This document shows, one piece after another, positions 47,501 through 61,016 of a stretch of DNA of 64,000 nt. Source of the stretch: Atrina japonica (lineage: Eukaryota; Mollusca; Bivalvia; Pterioida; Pinnidae); NCBI GenBank assembly GCA_030159075.1, contig BROG01000073.1, positions 1,552,501 through 1,616,500 of the forward strand, read 5' to 3'. The notes under the pieces were generated by a model. It searched no databases and was not told the DNA's origin. It saw only the letters and a list, made by a program, of their open reading frames with translations. The number at the start of each line of letters is the position of its first letter. The stretch's first letter is position 1. The position numbers and the translations under genes are program-made.

Positions 47501-50500
47501 GTTCATTTGTTGGAATGTCTGCCATGCAAGTTGAAGAGGTAATAATACATTGTATGTAAATCTGTTTCAGCTGTTGACAATATGGATCAGACTCTTAAGA
47601 GTAATTCTATGTAAAGACCAAAGAATTATTTAAGTGCTGAGAAATGGTATGTCACAGAATACGCTCATATTTACTATATATGTTTATTATAGAATACTTT
47701 AACATAATATTGATTTTAAAATTGGAAAAAATATATATTGTTGCAATGGCAACAAAGAGTTGTTTTTCACAAGATTTGTCCGCTTACCCATATAGAAAAA
47801 GGCATTTTTGCATAGTTTCAACATTTTATTTTTATTTAACATACAAGATATATCAATCATGTAAATATTTTATTTGAATCACCTTTGATTAGACATTCAA
47901 AACAATAAAATCCAAAGTGATAATCAGTACAGAAGGTATTTTGCCTAACAACTTAAAGATAGGGGGTTTCTGCAATTATCTAATTAGAAGAATTTTATGA
48001 TTTTTTGATTTTTCAAGACTTTACCCCCCAAAAATGCAGCATAGAAATTTTAAGATTCTTTTACCTTAAGTTTGAATAAGTCTAATAGAACAATATATTA
48101 TAAAATCAGAGCCGGTATTTTTTTTGTTTCTTAGCAACAGTTACTCAAAGTTTGGCTATTTTAAGAATTTTCAACGTATATAGTTCAACTAAATTTCTCC
48201 TATCATTTCAAATCTTCATAATATTTTTAAATCTAACTTTCAAATATAGTAAATAACAACTGTCGAGATCAAATAATATATATAATTTCATTATATACTG
48301 TATTAGCAATATAATATACCTAAATATACCTTACCCCCAGATTTCCGCGTCCGTTTAAATCAGGACTCCGACATTGTCTCTTTTCGAACCGATTTTATAG
48401 CATCTCGTAAATCTTGCTTTTTACACAAAATATGTTACCGTATTTTATGGCCTATAGGTCGATATTTTTTTTCTCTAAAGTTGTGACCTCGACCTATTCA
48501 CCGCATCGACTTATCTTAAAAAAAAAATAGTGAAATATTTAACTTGTATCTGCAATTCCTCATTCTAACATCGTAATTCAAAATTTTCCACAGGATAATC
48601 TAGGGGCCTACTCCAAACACTCATTTTGTATTTACAGTTAATAGGACTATTAAATGTGACCTCGTGTGTGCGTAATGCACTGTGTTCATAATCAAGTGAC
48701 AAAATAATTATCTTTCAAGTTACAATATCATTGGGATTCAAGACTGTGTCAGAAACTGCGTAATAAAAATACATTGTTTACATTATATTTATATCGGACA
48801 GTTTATACTTTTGAATGATTCCCTTATCTCGGCACCCCACTGTGAAGTTGAAGACTTCATTCAGACTTTCAGGACACTACAAGCTGTGTTCACTGGAACG
48901 TGACCTTCAACTGATAAGGATCGCGCGGCAGTCTTTGAAGTTGGGAAAGTTTTGGAAAAAGTGTTACGTAAATTAATTGACACTAAACCTTGAGTATTTA
49001 ATCGTTTGACAATTGCAGCAGCATAATAATTTAGGTCAATGTAAGGATAAGACAAGGATTGAGGTCGTTTGTGTAAACAGCATAAAGAATTTAATGATGA
49101 TTTGACAGGTAAAATAATGGCTATGCTTGTATACATAATCAGTACACACGAGTAATATAAGTGATGATATATGATATGATAAAATGCAACTTCTATGCTT
49201 TTTAATCACTCCTATTTAATATTGTACCGTAAAATAGGCCGATCACTCTGATTATTTTAGTAGGCTACCATCGTGTTGGCACCAGTTATTAAACATAAAC
49301 GATGCATTTTTGTGTTCTCCCATTCATGTTTCCATCTCTGCCGACATCGACCTGTCCTCCACTTCGACCTATCTAATACTTAAACCTGGATTTTTGCCAA
49401 AAATCGGCCATTCGACCTATCCCCCATATCGACCTATAGGCCATAAAATACGGTATTTGATTGTCATTTGATAATATTTAGGGACACCTATGATCATATA
49501 CAATAATTATATTCAGTTTATCTTAAGTCAAAAAGCTTCAGATTAGTGTAAATTGACCTGACATCTCAACTCCGCCACTGAAATCCGACTACTAATTTTA
49601 GTGTGCTTTCATCAGCCAAAATCTAGGAAATCTAAAACGAACCAAAATTTGAGTAACTTTTTACTGAAAATAATTCAGAACGATGTCCTTAATTATCATT
49701 GAAAAGATTACTTAAATAGAATTAGAACTGGGTGAGAAATCAACGATTATTTATTTCGAAACCGCTGCTAATCGAATCCGAAAACACTATACTATCAGGA
49801 ATCCGACATTAGCATCTTTTCGATCCGACTCTGTAGTATTACTAAGCGATTACAAATTATGATTGCTAACGAAAAATAAGTGATTTTAGTGTCATTTAAT
49901 GGTATATTTAGAAGGATATTATCATAAACGATTGTGATATATACTTTACTTAAAGTTTAAGTATAACAAATTAACTTAAATCGATCCAATACCTCGACTC
50001 CGCCGTCGAATCTGACTACTAAATTTAGTGTGCCAATGTAAGACAATGTCACGTAAATCGAGTCCAAAATAATTTTGTATAATTTTCTACCGTGAATGAT
50101 GTAAAATACCGCAATAAAGATATACTACAATTATTGTGTTCTTTGAATAAGTATTGAGGAAGAAATCGACAATTATTTGTTCGAATCCGCCGATTCTAGA
50201 ATCTGACTCTGCCTCCGACTACTACTTTTAGTGACCGCCTTAATCAACGTGAGATAGACGCTCTAGTTTATTGCAAATGTATCGTGGTTATTTTTAAGCG
50301 CATAACTGACCGCGATTTCGGCTGTATTGACAGAGTGGAAACGGAAAACATTCAAAATCCGGTTTGAGAAAACGGGAAGCGATAGATTTGGACGTTAAAA
50401 ACCCCCAAAACCTAAAAATTGGTCGTATTTACGAGTGATTTGGTTGCATTATGGATCTATGTTTATTGCAAGTACGATTTCTTGTATCCACATTTAGTAC

Positions 50501-53500
50501 CGAGTTCACATAAGCTGTTCATTTCCAATTTTCTTAAAGAGTTCTCTTTTGGCACGGATAACAAATTACGTTGATGTTGTCCAAGGAATTATTAATTAGT
50601 AACAAAAATACCCACAGATATTTTGCTGTTCGTTTCTACTAATGTTACTTAAGTCACTAGAGATAAATGAGCGATTTCCTATGCTGCATTTTTACAGAGG
50701 CCTGATTTAAATTTGCACGGAATTTCCCTATATTAACCTAAAAAACCAACTTTCAACAGGTCTTTGTTAAAAATGGGGGCATTACGATCCCCGATATTTT
50801 CTACCTTGTTATATAAACATGTTAAGATCAATAATTAATACAAAAAACTGCTGTCAAAACTGACAAATATCACATTTCATGAAATTTACATAATATGGCT
50901 ATTTCCATTAGGTTACCATATTCAATATAGATAAATGGCTGTTGCTATGGTAATGAGGAAGTTTTACTGGGAAAAAATTGTAAGGTTTTGTTACTCTCAT
51001 GCAAGGCTATCATTGTGACCAGCTGCTTTCAAAATTTGCGATATACCATTTCTGACCAATTTTGGTCTTTATAAAGAATTACTCTTAAGTTTTATGACCA
51101 TCCCTAAGTATGTATTTTAGATAACCTGTATCAAAGGCTCATGATGAATTATCATCTTTTTTCTGTTAACTTATGTGTGATGTCCATCGTCTGTTGTTTA
51201 AAAGATGACACATTTTTAACCTCTTCTCAAGAACTAGTGGATCAATTCTAACCAAACTTGGGAGAAAATTTCTCCATGTGAAGGCACATAAAATTTATGA
51301 GTGAAAAGGGACTAGGACTTCTAGGGGCCCCAAAAAGGACCAAAACATTATACATTTGTAAGAATCTTCATCTCATGGACCAATGTTCAGATGTCTTTAA
51401 AAAATGTGGAACACTGATTACATCTGTGTCACAGTGTTTGTAGATAATGTGGACTCCTTGATTACCTCTGGGTCACAGTGTTTTAAGATAGTGTGAACCA
51501 TTTGATTACTTCTGGGTCACAATATTAGTAGATAGTGTAATTTCTTTGATTACTTCAGGGTCACAATGTTAATAAATAATATGAACTATTTGATTACCTC
51601 TGGGTCAAAGTCTTAGTAGATTGTTTGAATTCTTTGATTACTTCTGGGTCACAGTGTTTGTAGATATTGTGAATTCTGGTTACTTCTGGGTCAGTGTTTG
51701 TAGATACATGTAGAATGAACTCTTTGATTACTTTTCTGGGTGACAGTGTCTGTAGAAAGTGCAGAACTCAGGTGATGACTAAAGCCATGTTGGCTTCTTG
51801 TTAGTTCCATTATATTTTCTTCACTTTGTTAGTGTAACTTGTTAATCAAAGGATTGATAAGGAATGGTCAATGATTGGTTTTCAGATGGTAAGTCTGGTT
51901 ATTGTTAGCAAAGAAATTTTGAAATTTTTATTGAAAACCACCAAGTTGTGTTCAGAATCGACAGATATTCTCTTTCAGTTGTTCAGTAGATATAATCCAG
52001 TAACTTTTCATATTCATTTAGGATAATTTTACATCCTCACGGGTCACCATATTGCTTTTATCAATATGTTACTATTTGATTGTGAAATACATTGTAGCAT
52101 TTACAGATTATTTCTTTTTACAGAGAAGTCAAGAACCTGAAACTTTTTCTGGTCATCTGACGGGAATGATACACACCAGTTTTGATGATGATGGCAATGA
52201 TTCTGTTTTTTTACTTGCGGCATTAGATCTGCTTATGTCTAGTGTTACAACAAGAAAAATCCCTCAACCACAGACGATGTACATGATAATGATAAAAATT
52301 CTACTGGTAAATTGTGCGATGGTTAAATATTGGTGTTAAACATCAAATGATATTTTCCACACTTTTTGGGGGAATGGGGCATGGACTTTTTGTATTGGGA
52401 ATTTAAGAAACATTTTTTGAAATTGGGAAATCCAAATATACACATAATGTGAAAATACAAGAATCTCTTCAAATTTGTTGTCATTTGACTTCAATTTATA
52501 ACTTTGACCACAAATTGGGAAACATACATGACAGGATGGAAAACCCCTGAATGCATACTGGATCATTTTTATCTTGTCTTATTTACACCTTTGTTTGGGG
52601 AAATATTTATTTTGATACATTTTTAAATCACTCTTTCATGATACTACCCAATACATTTTATTTTGATTCTTTTGGTATTAAGTACTGTAAGCAGACCTAA
52701 ATTAAGAATGTTCTTAGAATTAATGATTTCATCTTTATATAATCCAACTTTAGACAAAGATTGAATATTTACTCAAGTTCATGGCACCATTTCCTGGCGT
52801 CACCTGACAGTAGAGGTATTGTTAAAGTTTAACCATTGAACTCTCTATAGTTGTAATGATAGACTGAGGGACCAGTATACACCAATGACTTGTGATGCTG
52901 TTAATACATGTAACTACTATTGATACCTTTGATCCAAATATAGGCAGAACTTCACAGTAAATAGTAAAAGGATGAGTTACTGTCATACAAAATATACAGA
53001 CCACTGATTTTTCATGAAATGTATTATTTCTCTCCTGTCTTTTCTCTTGCCTTAGAAATAACAGCTTCTTTTTGAGCTTCTGTTTTCCTGGTTTTCCAGA
53101 TGAAAAATCTTGAATGTGTAAGTGTTATTTTATGAAAGATAAACTTCATGAATGATATTACAGAGTTATCTGTCATTTATTTCTTGTTTTTAGACCAAGA
53201 ATTCCAGTGTACTAGTAAACAAGGGTCACTGTGCATTGATGAAGATAGTTCAGCTTCATCCTCCGGTCACTCCCTTCGTAGTGCAGCTATATATGAACTC
53301 CTTCAGAGACAAAAAGAGGGATATTGATCTGGACCGTGGTCAAGAAGAATGGAAGTTTATACGGTAAATGGATATCATGTATTATCTCAAATTTGAGAAC
53401 AAAATGGTGTACTGAATATATTAGTTTTAATACTTTTAGCGAGCGTTAGGTCAGGCATGATTCACTCTGCAAATGACGTGCAGTTGTATTTAATTATTTG

Positions 53501-56500
53501 TCTGACATTGAGTGAAAGTGAAAACAGACATATAGCAATGATTCAGATTCTGACTGCTCAATAGTTTTCTGTGTGGGCTTCAGAAAAATTCAGACTTTTT
53601 AAAGGATATTCAGTCTGTGTTATTTCTATCCATGCATATGTTATACAGTCTCATGATAATTATCATATTAGCAAGGAAATTAAACTAGAATGATAACTTT
53701 GATAATCAAAGCCATTGATTCACTACAAAGTATTTGCACACATCTACTTTCAACACTTCTATGAATACAAAGATTCAGTGTTGATTTTTTTGTTGAGGGA
53801 GATAACTCCTTATAAGTAGCACAACAGCTAAAGTTTTTTTTAGAGTCAACCTGGTGCAGCGTAGGTTTATTACAGGGATTCAGTTGTAGTCGGTATCCAA
53901 TGAAATTGTTTCTCTCTATTTATCAAAATTTTCAGTTTTTATTTGATTTCATTTCTACTTTCATAAGAACTATCATTGAGACAGTCATACAATCGGGACT
54001 GGACAGTGAGGAGCCTTGTTCACCAGTAAAGGGACATCTCCTTAACCTCAAGTACATCATAGCGTTATTGGAACAAAACATGAAGTACTACTTAAACAGG
54101 TAAGTTTCATTGTGTATTGTTGAGGTATGATATAGATAACTTTCATAAAGTTTGATTTCACTATGTTAAGCATACACATTTATGTTTTTAAACTTTCCAC
54201 TTCTCATCATCAACAGACAAGTTGTTATCCAACAACTCTATATAATAATCATGAAAAAGTACGACCATGTAGATTTACTGGTAGATTTTCAGATACTTCT
54301 TGCCCGTTGTTCTTAATTATATATGTCCAGTATTTGTATAGAGAATGTGACTTTACTTATATATCTATATAGGATACAGGAAAATGATTGCAGTGTAAAC
54401 AAATTGAGGACAGTGTTTGTATCCCAGATAATGTGGACATCATTAACACATGGATCCCTGAACAATAGATGTAGAGAATTGATGGACTTATTTGGGGACT
54501 GCATCTCCTGTAACTTAGTTCTCAGTGCCAAGGTAACATCTCGTGTAATTTACTTCTCAGTACTAAGGTAACATCTCGTGTAACTTAGTTCTCAGTACTA
54601 AGGTAACATCTCGTGTAACTTAGTTCTCAGTGCTAAGGTAACATCTCCTGTTACTTAGTTCTTAGTGCTAAGGTAACATCTCGTGTAACTTAGTTCTTAG
54701 TGCTAAGGTAACATCTTGTGTAACTTAGTTCTCAGTGCTAAGGTAACATCTCTTGTAACTTTGTTCTCAGTGCTAAGGTAACATCTCGTGTAACTTAGTT
54801 CTCAGTGCTAAGGTAACATCTTGTGTAACTTAGTTCTCAGTGCTAAGGTAACATCTCGTGTAACTTAGTTCTCACTATTAAGGTAATAATGTATGTACTT
54901 TCTGTACTGTAAACCAACCTCGTAAGTTTAGTGGAGCAAGTCACTTGACATTCTAGTATTGTTGTCTTTTGACATTCTAGTATTGTCGTCTTTTGACATT
55001 CTTGTATTGTCGTCTTTTGACATTCTTGTATTGTCGTCTTTTGACATTCTAGTATTGTCGTCTTTTGACATTCTAGTATTGTCATCTTTTGCAAACTTGT
55101 CCTTCATTGTGTTTGGTTGTAAATTTAAACTTCTCAAAAACTACAGGTAAGATTTTCGTGTAACTTAGTTCTCAGTGCTAAGGTAACATCTCGTGTAACT
55201 TAGTTCTCAGTGCTAAGGTAACATCTTGTGTAACTTAGTTCTCAGTGCTAAGGTAACATCTCGTGTAACTTAGTTCTCACTATTAAGGTAATATTATATG
55301 TACTTTCCGTACTGTAAACCAACCTCGTAAGTTTAGCGGAGCAAGTCACTTGACATTCTAGTATTGTTGTCTTTTGACATTCTAGTATTGTCGTCTTTTG
55401 ACATTCTTGTATTGTCGTCTTTTGAAATTCTTGTATTGTCGTCTTTTGACATTCTAGTATTGTCGTCTTTTGACATTCTAGTATTGTCGTCTTTTGACAT
55501 TCTAGTATTGTCATCTTTTGCAAACTTGTCCTTCATTGTGTTTGATTGTAAATTTAAACTTCTCAAAAACTACAGGTAAGATTTTCTTCAAATTTGGTAT
55601 GTAGCATCTGAAGACTAAGGGCAACAGATGTGGATTTCATGACCGTTGAGGTAGGGGTTCTGTAGATGGGAGGTGGTGGGGGAGGGGTGGTCAGGGAACT
55701 AGTAAAGTCCATTTGACTTTTTGTTTTTTTCATGCCCTGGGCCAGAAAAGTCTGCAGGGGGCATCTAGTGTTTGGAATGTCCATCTGTCTGTTTGTCTGT
55801 CTGTCTGTGATTCTGTCCCACTTACATATAAGGCACAATATTTCAAGTTTGGATTGTGATACGTAACCAAACTTAGCCTGTAAGTTAATCTAAGGGTTGC
55901 TCACACTTCACTGACATCACATGCCCCTGGGTGGTGGGGTCAAAATGTAGGACATTGCAATATTTAAAGTATACATATTATTTGCCAGCATAGAAATTTG
56001 TTGTGACTGGGGGCATTTGTGTTTTATATCAGAATCTAAGATTTAACTTATGATGACTCTTGTGAAGTGTTCATATTAAAATTAAGAACATTTTATTGTT
56101 GAAATTAGTAACTTTGTGATATGGCCAAGTGTTAGAAAGTGAAGTCAGAAACCCTATAGAAAAGATATTAACTGATGGTAGGTGTGATTTGAAATGAATC
56201 ATATAAACCGTAAAACTCTTGTGTGTTGTGATTTTGAAATATTTCACCATTGCAAAATCCACCAATTCTCTTTATGTTTGGTATGTAATATCTATATAAA
56301 GTTTAGGTTAACAAAAAAAAAACCAAAAAAAAAAATCATTACCCCATGATCAGGTGTTCTGTAGATACTAAGGGGGATTCATTTGACCTATGTGGTCATT
56401 TTGACCTTTTGTTCATTTTGGTGCTTTAGCTCTGATCTTTATAATAACAGTTTAATAATTAGGTTGTCTTTTCATTGTAGATAGAGGTGCTTAACTTAAT

Positions 56501-59500
56501 ACTGAGTTTGATAACTATGATAACCAACATCTGTTATATTGTAGATAGAGGTGCTGAAATTAATACTGAGTTTGATAACTATGATAACCGACATCTGTTA
56601 TATTGTAGATAGAGGTGCTGAAATTAATACTGAGTTTGATAACAATGATAGCAAACATCTGTTATATTGTAGATAGAGGTGCTGAAATTAATACTGAGTT
56701 TGATAACTATGATAACCAACATCTGTTATATTGTAGATAGAGGTGCTAAACTTAATACTGAGTTTGATAACTGATAGCAAACATCTGTTATATTGTAGAT
56801 AGAGGTGCTGAAATTAATACTGAGTTTGTTAACAATGATAGCAAACATCTGTTATATTGTAGATAGAGGTACTAAACTTAATACTGAATTTGATAACTAT
56901 GATAGCAAACATCTGTTATATTGTAGATAGAGGTGCTAAACTTAATACTGAGTTTGATAACTGATAGCAAACATCTGTTATATTGTAGATAGAGGTGCTG
57001 AAATTAATACTGAGTTTGATAACTATGATAACCAACATCTGTTATATTGTAGATAGAGGTGCTAAACTTAATACTGAGTTTGATAACAATGATAGCAAAC
57101 ATCTGTTATATTGTAGATAGAGGTACTAAACTCAATACTGAGTTTGATAACTATGATAGCAAACTTCTGTTATATTGTAGATAGAGGTGCTGAAATTAAT
57201 ACTGAGTTTGATAACTATGATAACCAACATCTGTTATATTGTAGATAGAGGTGTGAAACTTAATACTGAGTTTGATAACTATGATAACCAACGTCTGTTA
57301 TATTGTAGATAGAGGTGTTAAACTTAATACTGAGTTTGATAACTATGATAACCAACGTCTGTTATATTGTAGATAGAGGTGTTAAACTTAATACTGAGTT
57401 TGATAACTATGATAACCAACGTCTGTTATATTGTAGATAGAGGTGTTAAACTTAATACTGAGTTTGATAACTATGATAACCAACATCTGTTATATTGTAG
57501 ATAGAGGTGTTAAACTTAATACTGAGTTTGATAACTATGATAACCAACGTCTGTTATATTGGAGAATGTGGAGGTAGGCCACCTCAGAATCACTACATTT
57601 CTACACAGAGTAAGACATCAGGCTTTATACATCAGATAGCAGGAAAGATCAATGGTATGTAGTCAATAAGAATTTACATATCTAGAAATCTGTCTTATTT
57701 TCTTCATTAAATTTTCAAGACTTTTTCCTTTTCAAATATATACATGCAGTCATACTTGCATTAAAGGGCACATGCATAAGTGGCATATGACTGTAAAGGC
57801 CATTTAAACATAACCTTTGTTAACATTTTAGGTCACCTGAGCCGAAGGCCTCTGTAGGGATTTTGATGAAAACTTGACAAGAAGCAAATGCTCAAGGTCA
57901 TGTACCAAGTTTGTAGTTTTCAGCCAGATTGGACCAGGGGTGGATCCAGGGCGGGGCAGAATAGGTCCCAAAAGGTACCTCTCTTTAAAAATCTTCTTCT
58001 CCAGAACCGCTACATTAATTGAAAAAACGGATTATTTCTGAGTGATCTACATGGATGTATGATTCAAGTTTGTATTTTTCATAAAAATCGGAATATTAAT
58101 TTTTGAAGTTTTTGAGGTCTTTTTAGACTTTATTATTTTCATTCATTTTTGCATTATTTCCTGAATTATCTCCCCTTGTATTCACTTTGATGCATTCATT
58201 CAATGTGTTTTACTTGTAATTAGGTGAACAAATGTTTTTGTGCAAGAATTTTGCAGGAAATTACATTTCTAAAAAATATATGAATTTTTTAAGACTGTAA
58301 AAAGAGGGATTGGGTGCATTTTTCATACTATCAGCTTTTGTTTCAAAACTACTGAAGGAATTTTGGATAAACTTTACAGGAAGAAAGTGCTCAAGGTCCT
58401 TTACCAAAATTGTAGTTTTCAGACAGATTGGTCCAGGAGTGGATCCAGGGCTGGACAGAATAGGTCCCAAAAGGTACTCTCTTTAAAAAATCTTCTCTCC
58501 AGAAGCAATACATGAATTGAAAAAACAAGTGAGCTATTGTGATCACTCCCCGTCCGGTGTCCATCCATAAACTTTTCATATTTTGATTTCTTCTCTGAAA
58601 CCACTGAAAGGATTTTGATGAAACTTGACAGAAAGCAAGTGCTCAAGGTCCTGTACCAAGTTTGTTGTTTTCAGCCAGATTGGCGCAGGGATGGATCCAG
58701 GGCGGGGCAGAATAGGTCCCAAAAGGTACCTCTCTTTAAAAATCTTCTTCTCCAGAATTGCTACATGAATTGAAAAACGATTGTTTCTGAGTGATCTACA
58801 TAGATGTATGATTCAAGTTTCTATTTTTCATAGAAATTGTAATATTAATTTGTGACATGTTTTTGAGGTCTTTTGAGACGTCATTTTTATTAATTTTTGC
58901 ATGATTTCCTCAATTAGCTCCCCTAGTATTCACAACAATACATTAAAGTGTTTTACTTGTATATAGTTAAAGAAATGTTTTTGCGCAAGAATTTTGCTGA
59001 AATTTGATTTCTAGAATTTTGATGAATTTTTTAAAACAGCAGTATTTATGTTTCTTGGCCAGATCAGCCTACATGTACATATTCTTCTTGGTCTTCTTTC
59101 TACATTTGTAGATGGTTGTAAGGTGAGCGATTGAGGCCCTCTTGTTTAGGTCACCTGATCCAAAGGCACAAGGTGACCTTTTACAATTGTCTTTTGTCTG
59201 TCATGGTCCATCGTTATATTTTACACATTTTTGACTTCGTCTCAAAAACAGTGGACCCATTTTAATTAAACTTGGCATGTAGCATCCCCATGTGAAGTTG
59301 CATAAATTTTGTAAATCAAAAGGGGCTTGGACCCATAGGTGCCCCAAAAAGGACCAAAACTTGGTAAATCTTTAAAAATCTTCTGATGAACCAATAATTA
59401 GATGATCTTCCAATTTTGTATGCATGATTTTACAGTGAGTATCTACAAAGTTTGCAAATGAAAACAAAATCTGTCCATAAATGAGTCAGTAGGGGGCGCT

Positions 59501-60940
59501 TCAATAACATAGAGAATAGTTTTATACAAATGGCTTAATAACACAATATTGATTGACTTTTTGTATATAAAGATATATGAGAAAGTTGTTAGGAATTATC
59601 TAGCTTTATATTGACAAAATGTCAAGGTCATGGGATCAAAGGTTAAGGTCACAGACACCTAAATAAACAGAAAATATCTGTTTTTATGAAATTGTAGACA
59701 TTTTCGACTTCTTCTTAAAAACCAGTGAACTAATTTTAACCAAACTTGACAGGATATTGTTCTTAGGTGACCCATAGGGTCTCTTGTTAATGAATAAACG
59801 TCTTTATAAAGGCAACCTCTATTACTGCTACTTTTTCCTCTTCCCTTGAGTGGCCTTTATAGATAAGTTTGACTGTACCTATGCGTAATTGTGATTCATG
59901 AAATTATAATGAAACTTGTTTCTGATTGTTAATTATTCATCATAATTTCTTTTCCAAATGTCTCCTAACTTTGTTATCAGTATATATCGTAAAAACCCAT
60001 GTAATGTGCGCACCCTAATTTTGAAGCTGAAAATCTTGGAAAAAAGATTATCCCTATGTGATATGTGCACTAAAAAAATATTGCCAATATCAGTATTCAA
60101 GGCTTCAAAACGAGATACAAGAAGCCAGCATTTGTATATAATGAAACAATGTTCAAAGTATAATTTACAATTAACATCGATTATCTTACTTCATAATTAC
60201 ATAAAAGTATAAATATCTTTTGTATTGTTCATTGTCCAAATGATGAATACTCAGAGTTGTCACTTCGCTTGTTTAATTACAACTGACATTATACACTCTG
60301 TTCTTAATAAGTACCTGTCCATTATCAAACACGTTTGTCATATTGATAACGTGGCTTTATCACCATGCTGATATAATGTATGCAGTCAAGCTCTAAAATT
60401 AAAAAGTTAAACATTATATCAAGAGTAAAAATATATTTTCAAATTGAAAATTTAATACCAGTAATGCACGAACTTGTTTGTCCGACATTCAAGAAATATA
60501 CTTTAATCTGTACTGCCATCTCTCATCAATGGCTTACTACTGTTCATCTGGTATCAGTCGATAATCAGAAGTTAATTAGGCATGCCCTAAATAAACAATT
60601 CATAATGACAGCTGGTATCAATTATGAAACTATAATCTGAATTCAAAATGCTTATACGAAAATGGCAAAACACGTGGTTTTTGAAAATCAGGATTGAGGT
60701 GCCGACTAATGCTATTGCTTTCAATGGTGGCATGATAAATCACTAAAAGAAGCAGGTCGAAATGAAGTCAATACCAGATAGATAAGGCAAATAAATAAAC
60801 ATATGAAACAAGTAGAATGTCAAGAAAGTATTACTACATAATTATAATGGACGCAGGGCTCTACAACACTAAAAAAATCCACTCTTCATTTGGCCAGTGA
60901 ACCAGAAAATTTACTAGCCAGCCACAAACTTTTACTCGCC

Positions 60941-61016
<76 letters not shown>

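Noticed and set aside
48861..49136. 91-residue minus-strand frame inside the TIR element as a transposase
   Set aside because: Too short and no DDE or DNA-binding motif that I can see.
52754..52816. Additional SLF1 exon after TTTAG
   Set aside because: Not needed: exons 8 and 9 already join in phase, and this stretch hits a stop soon after.
54843..55566. Repeated frames such as KTTILECQ and DDNTRMSK
   Set aside because: 24-bp minisatellite translated in several frames; noncoding intron.
54498..57565. CRISPR array
   Set aside because: Direct repeats without unique spacers, in animal intron sequence; these are splice-site minisatellites.
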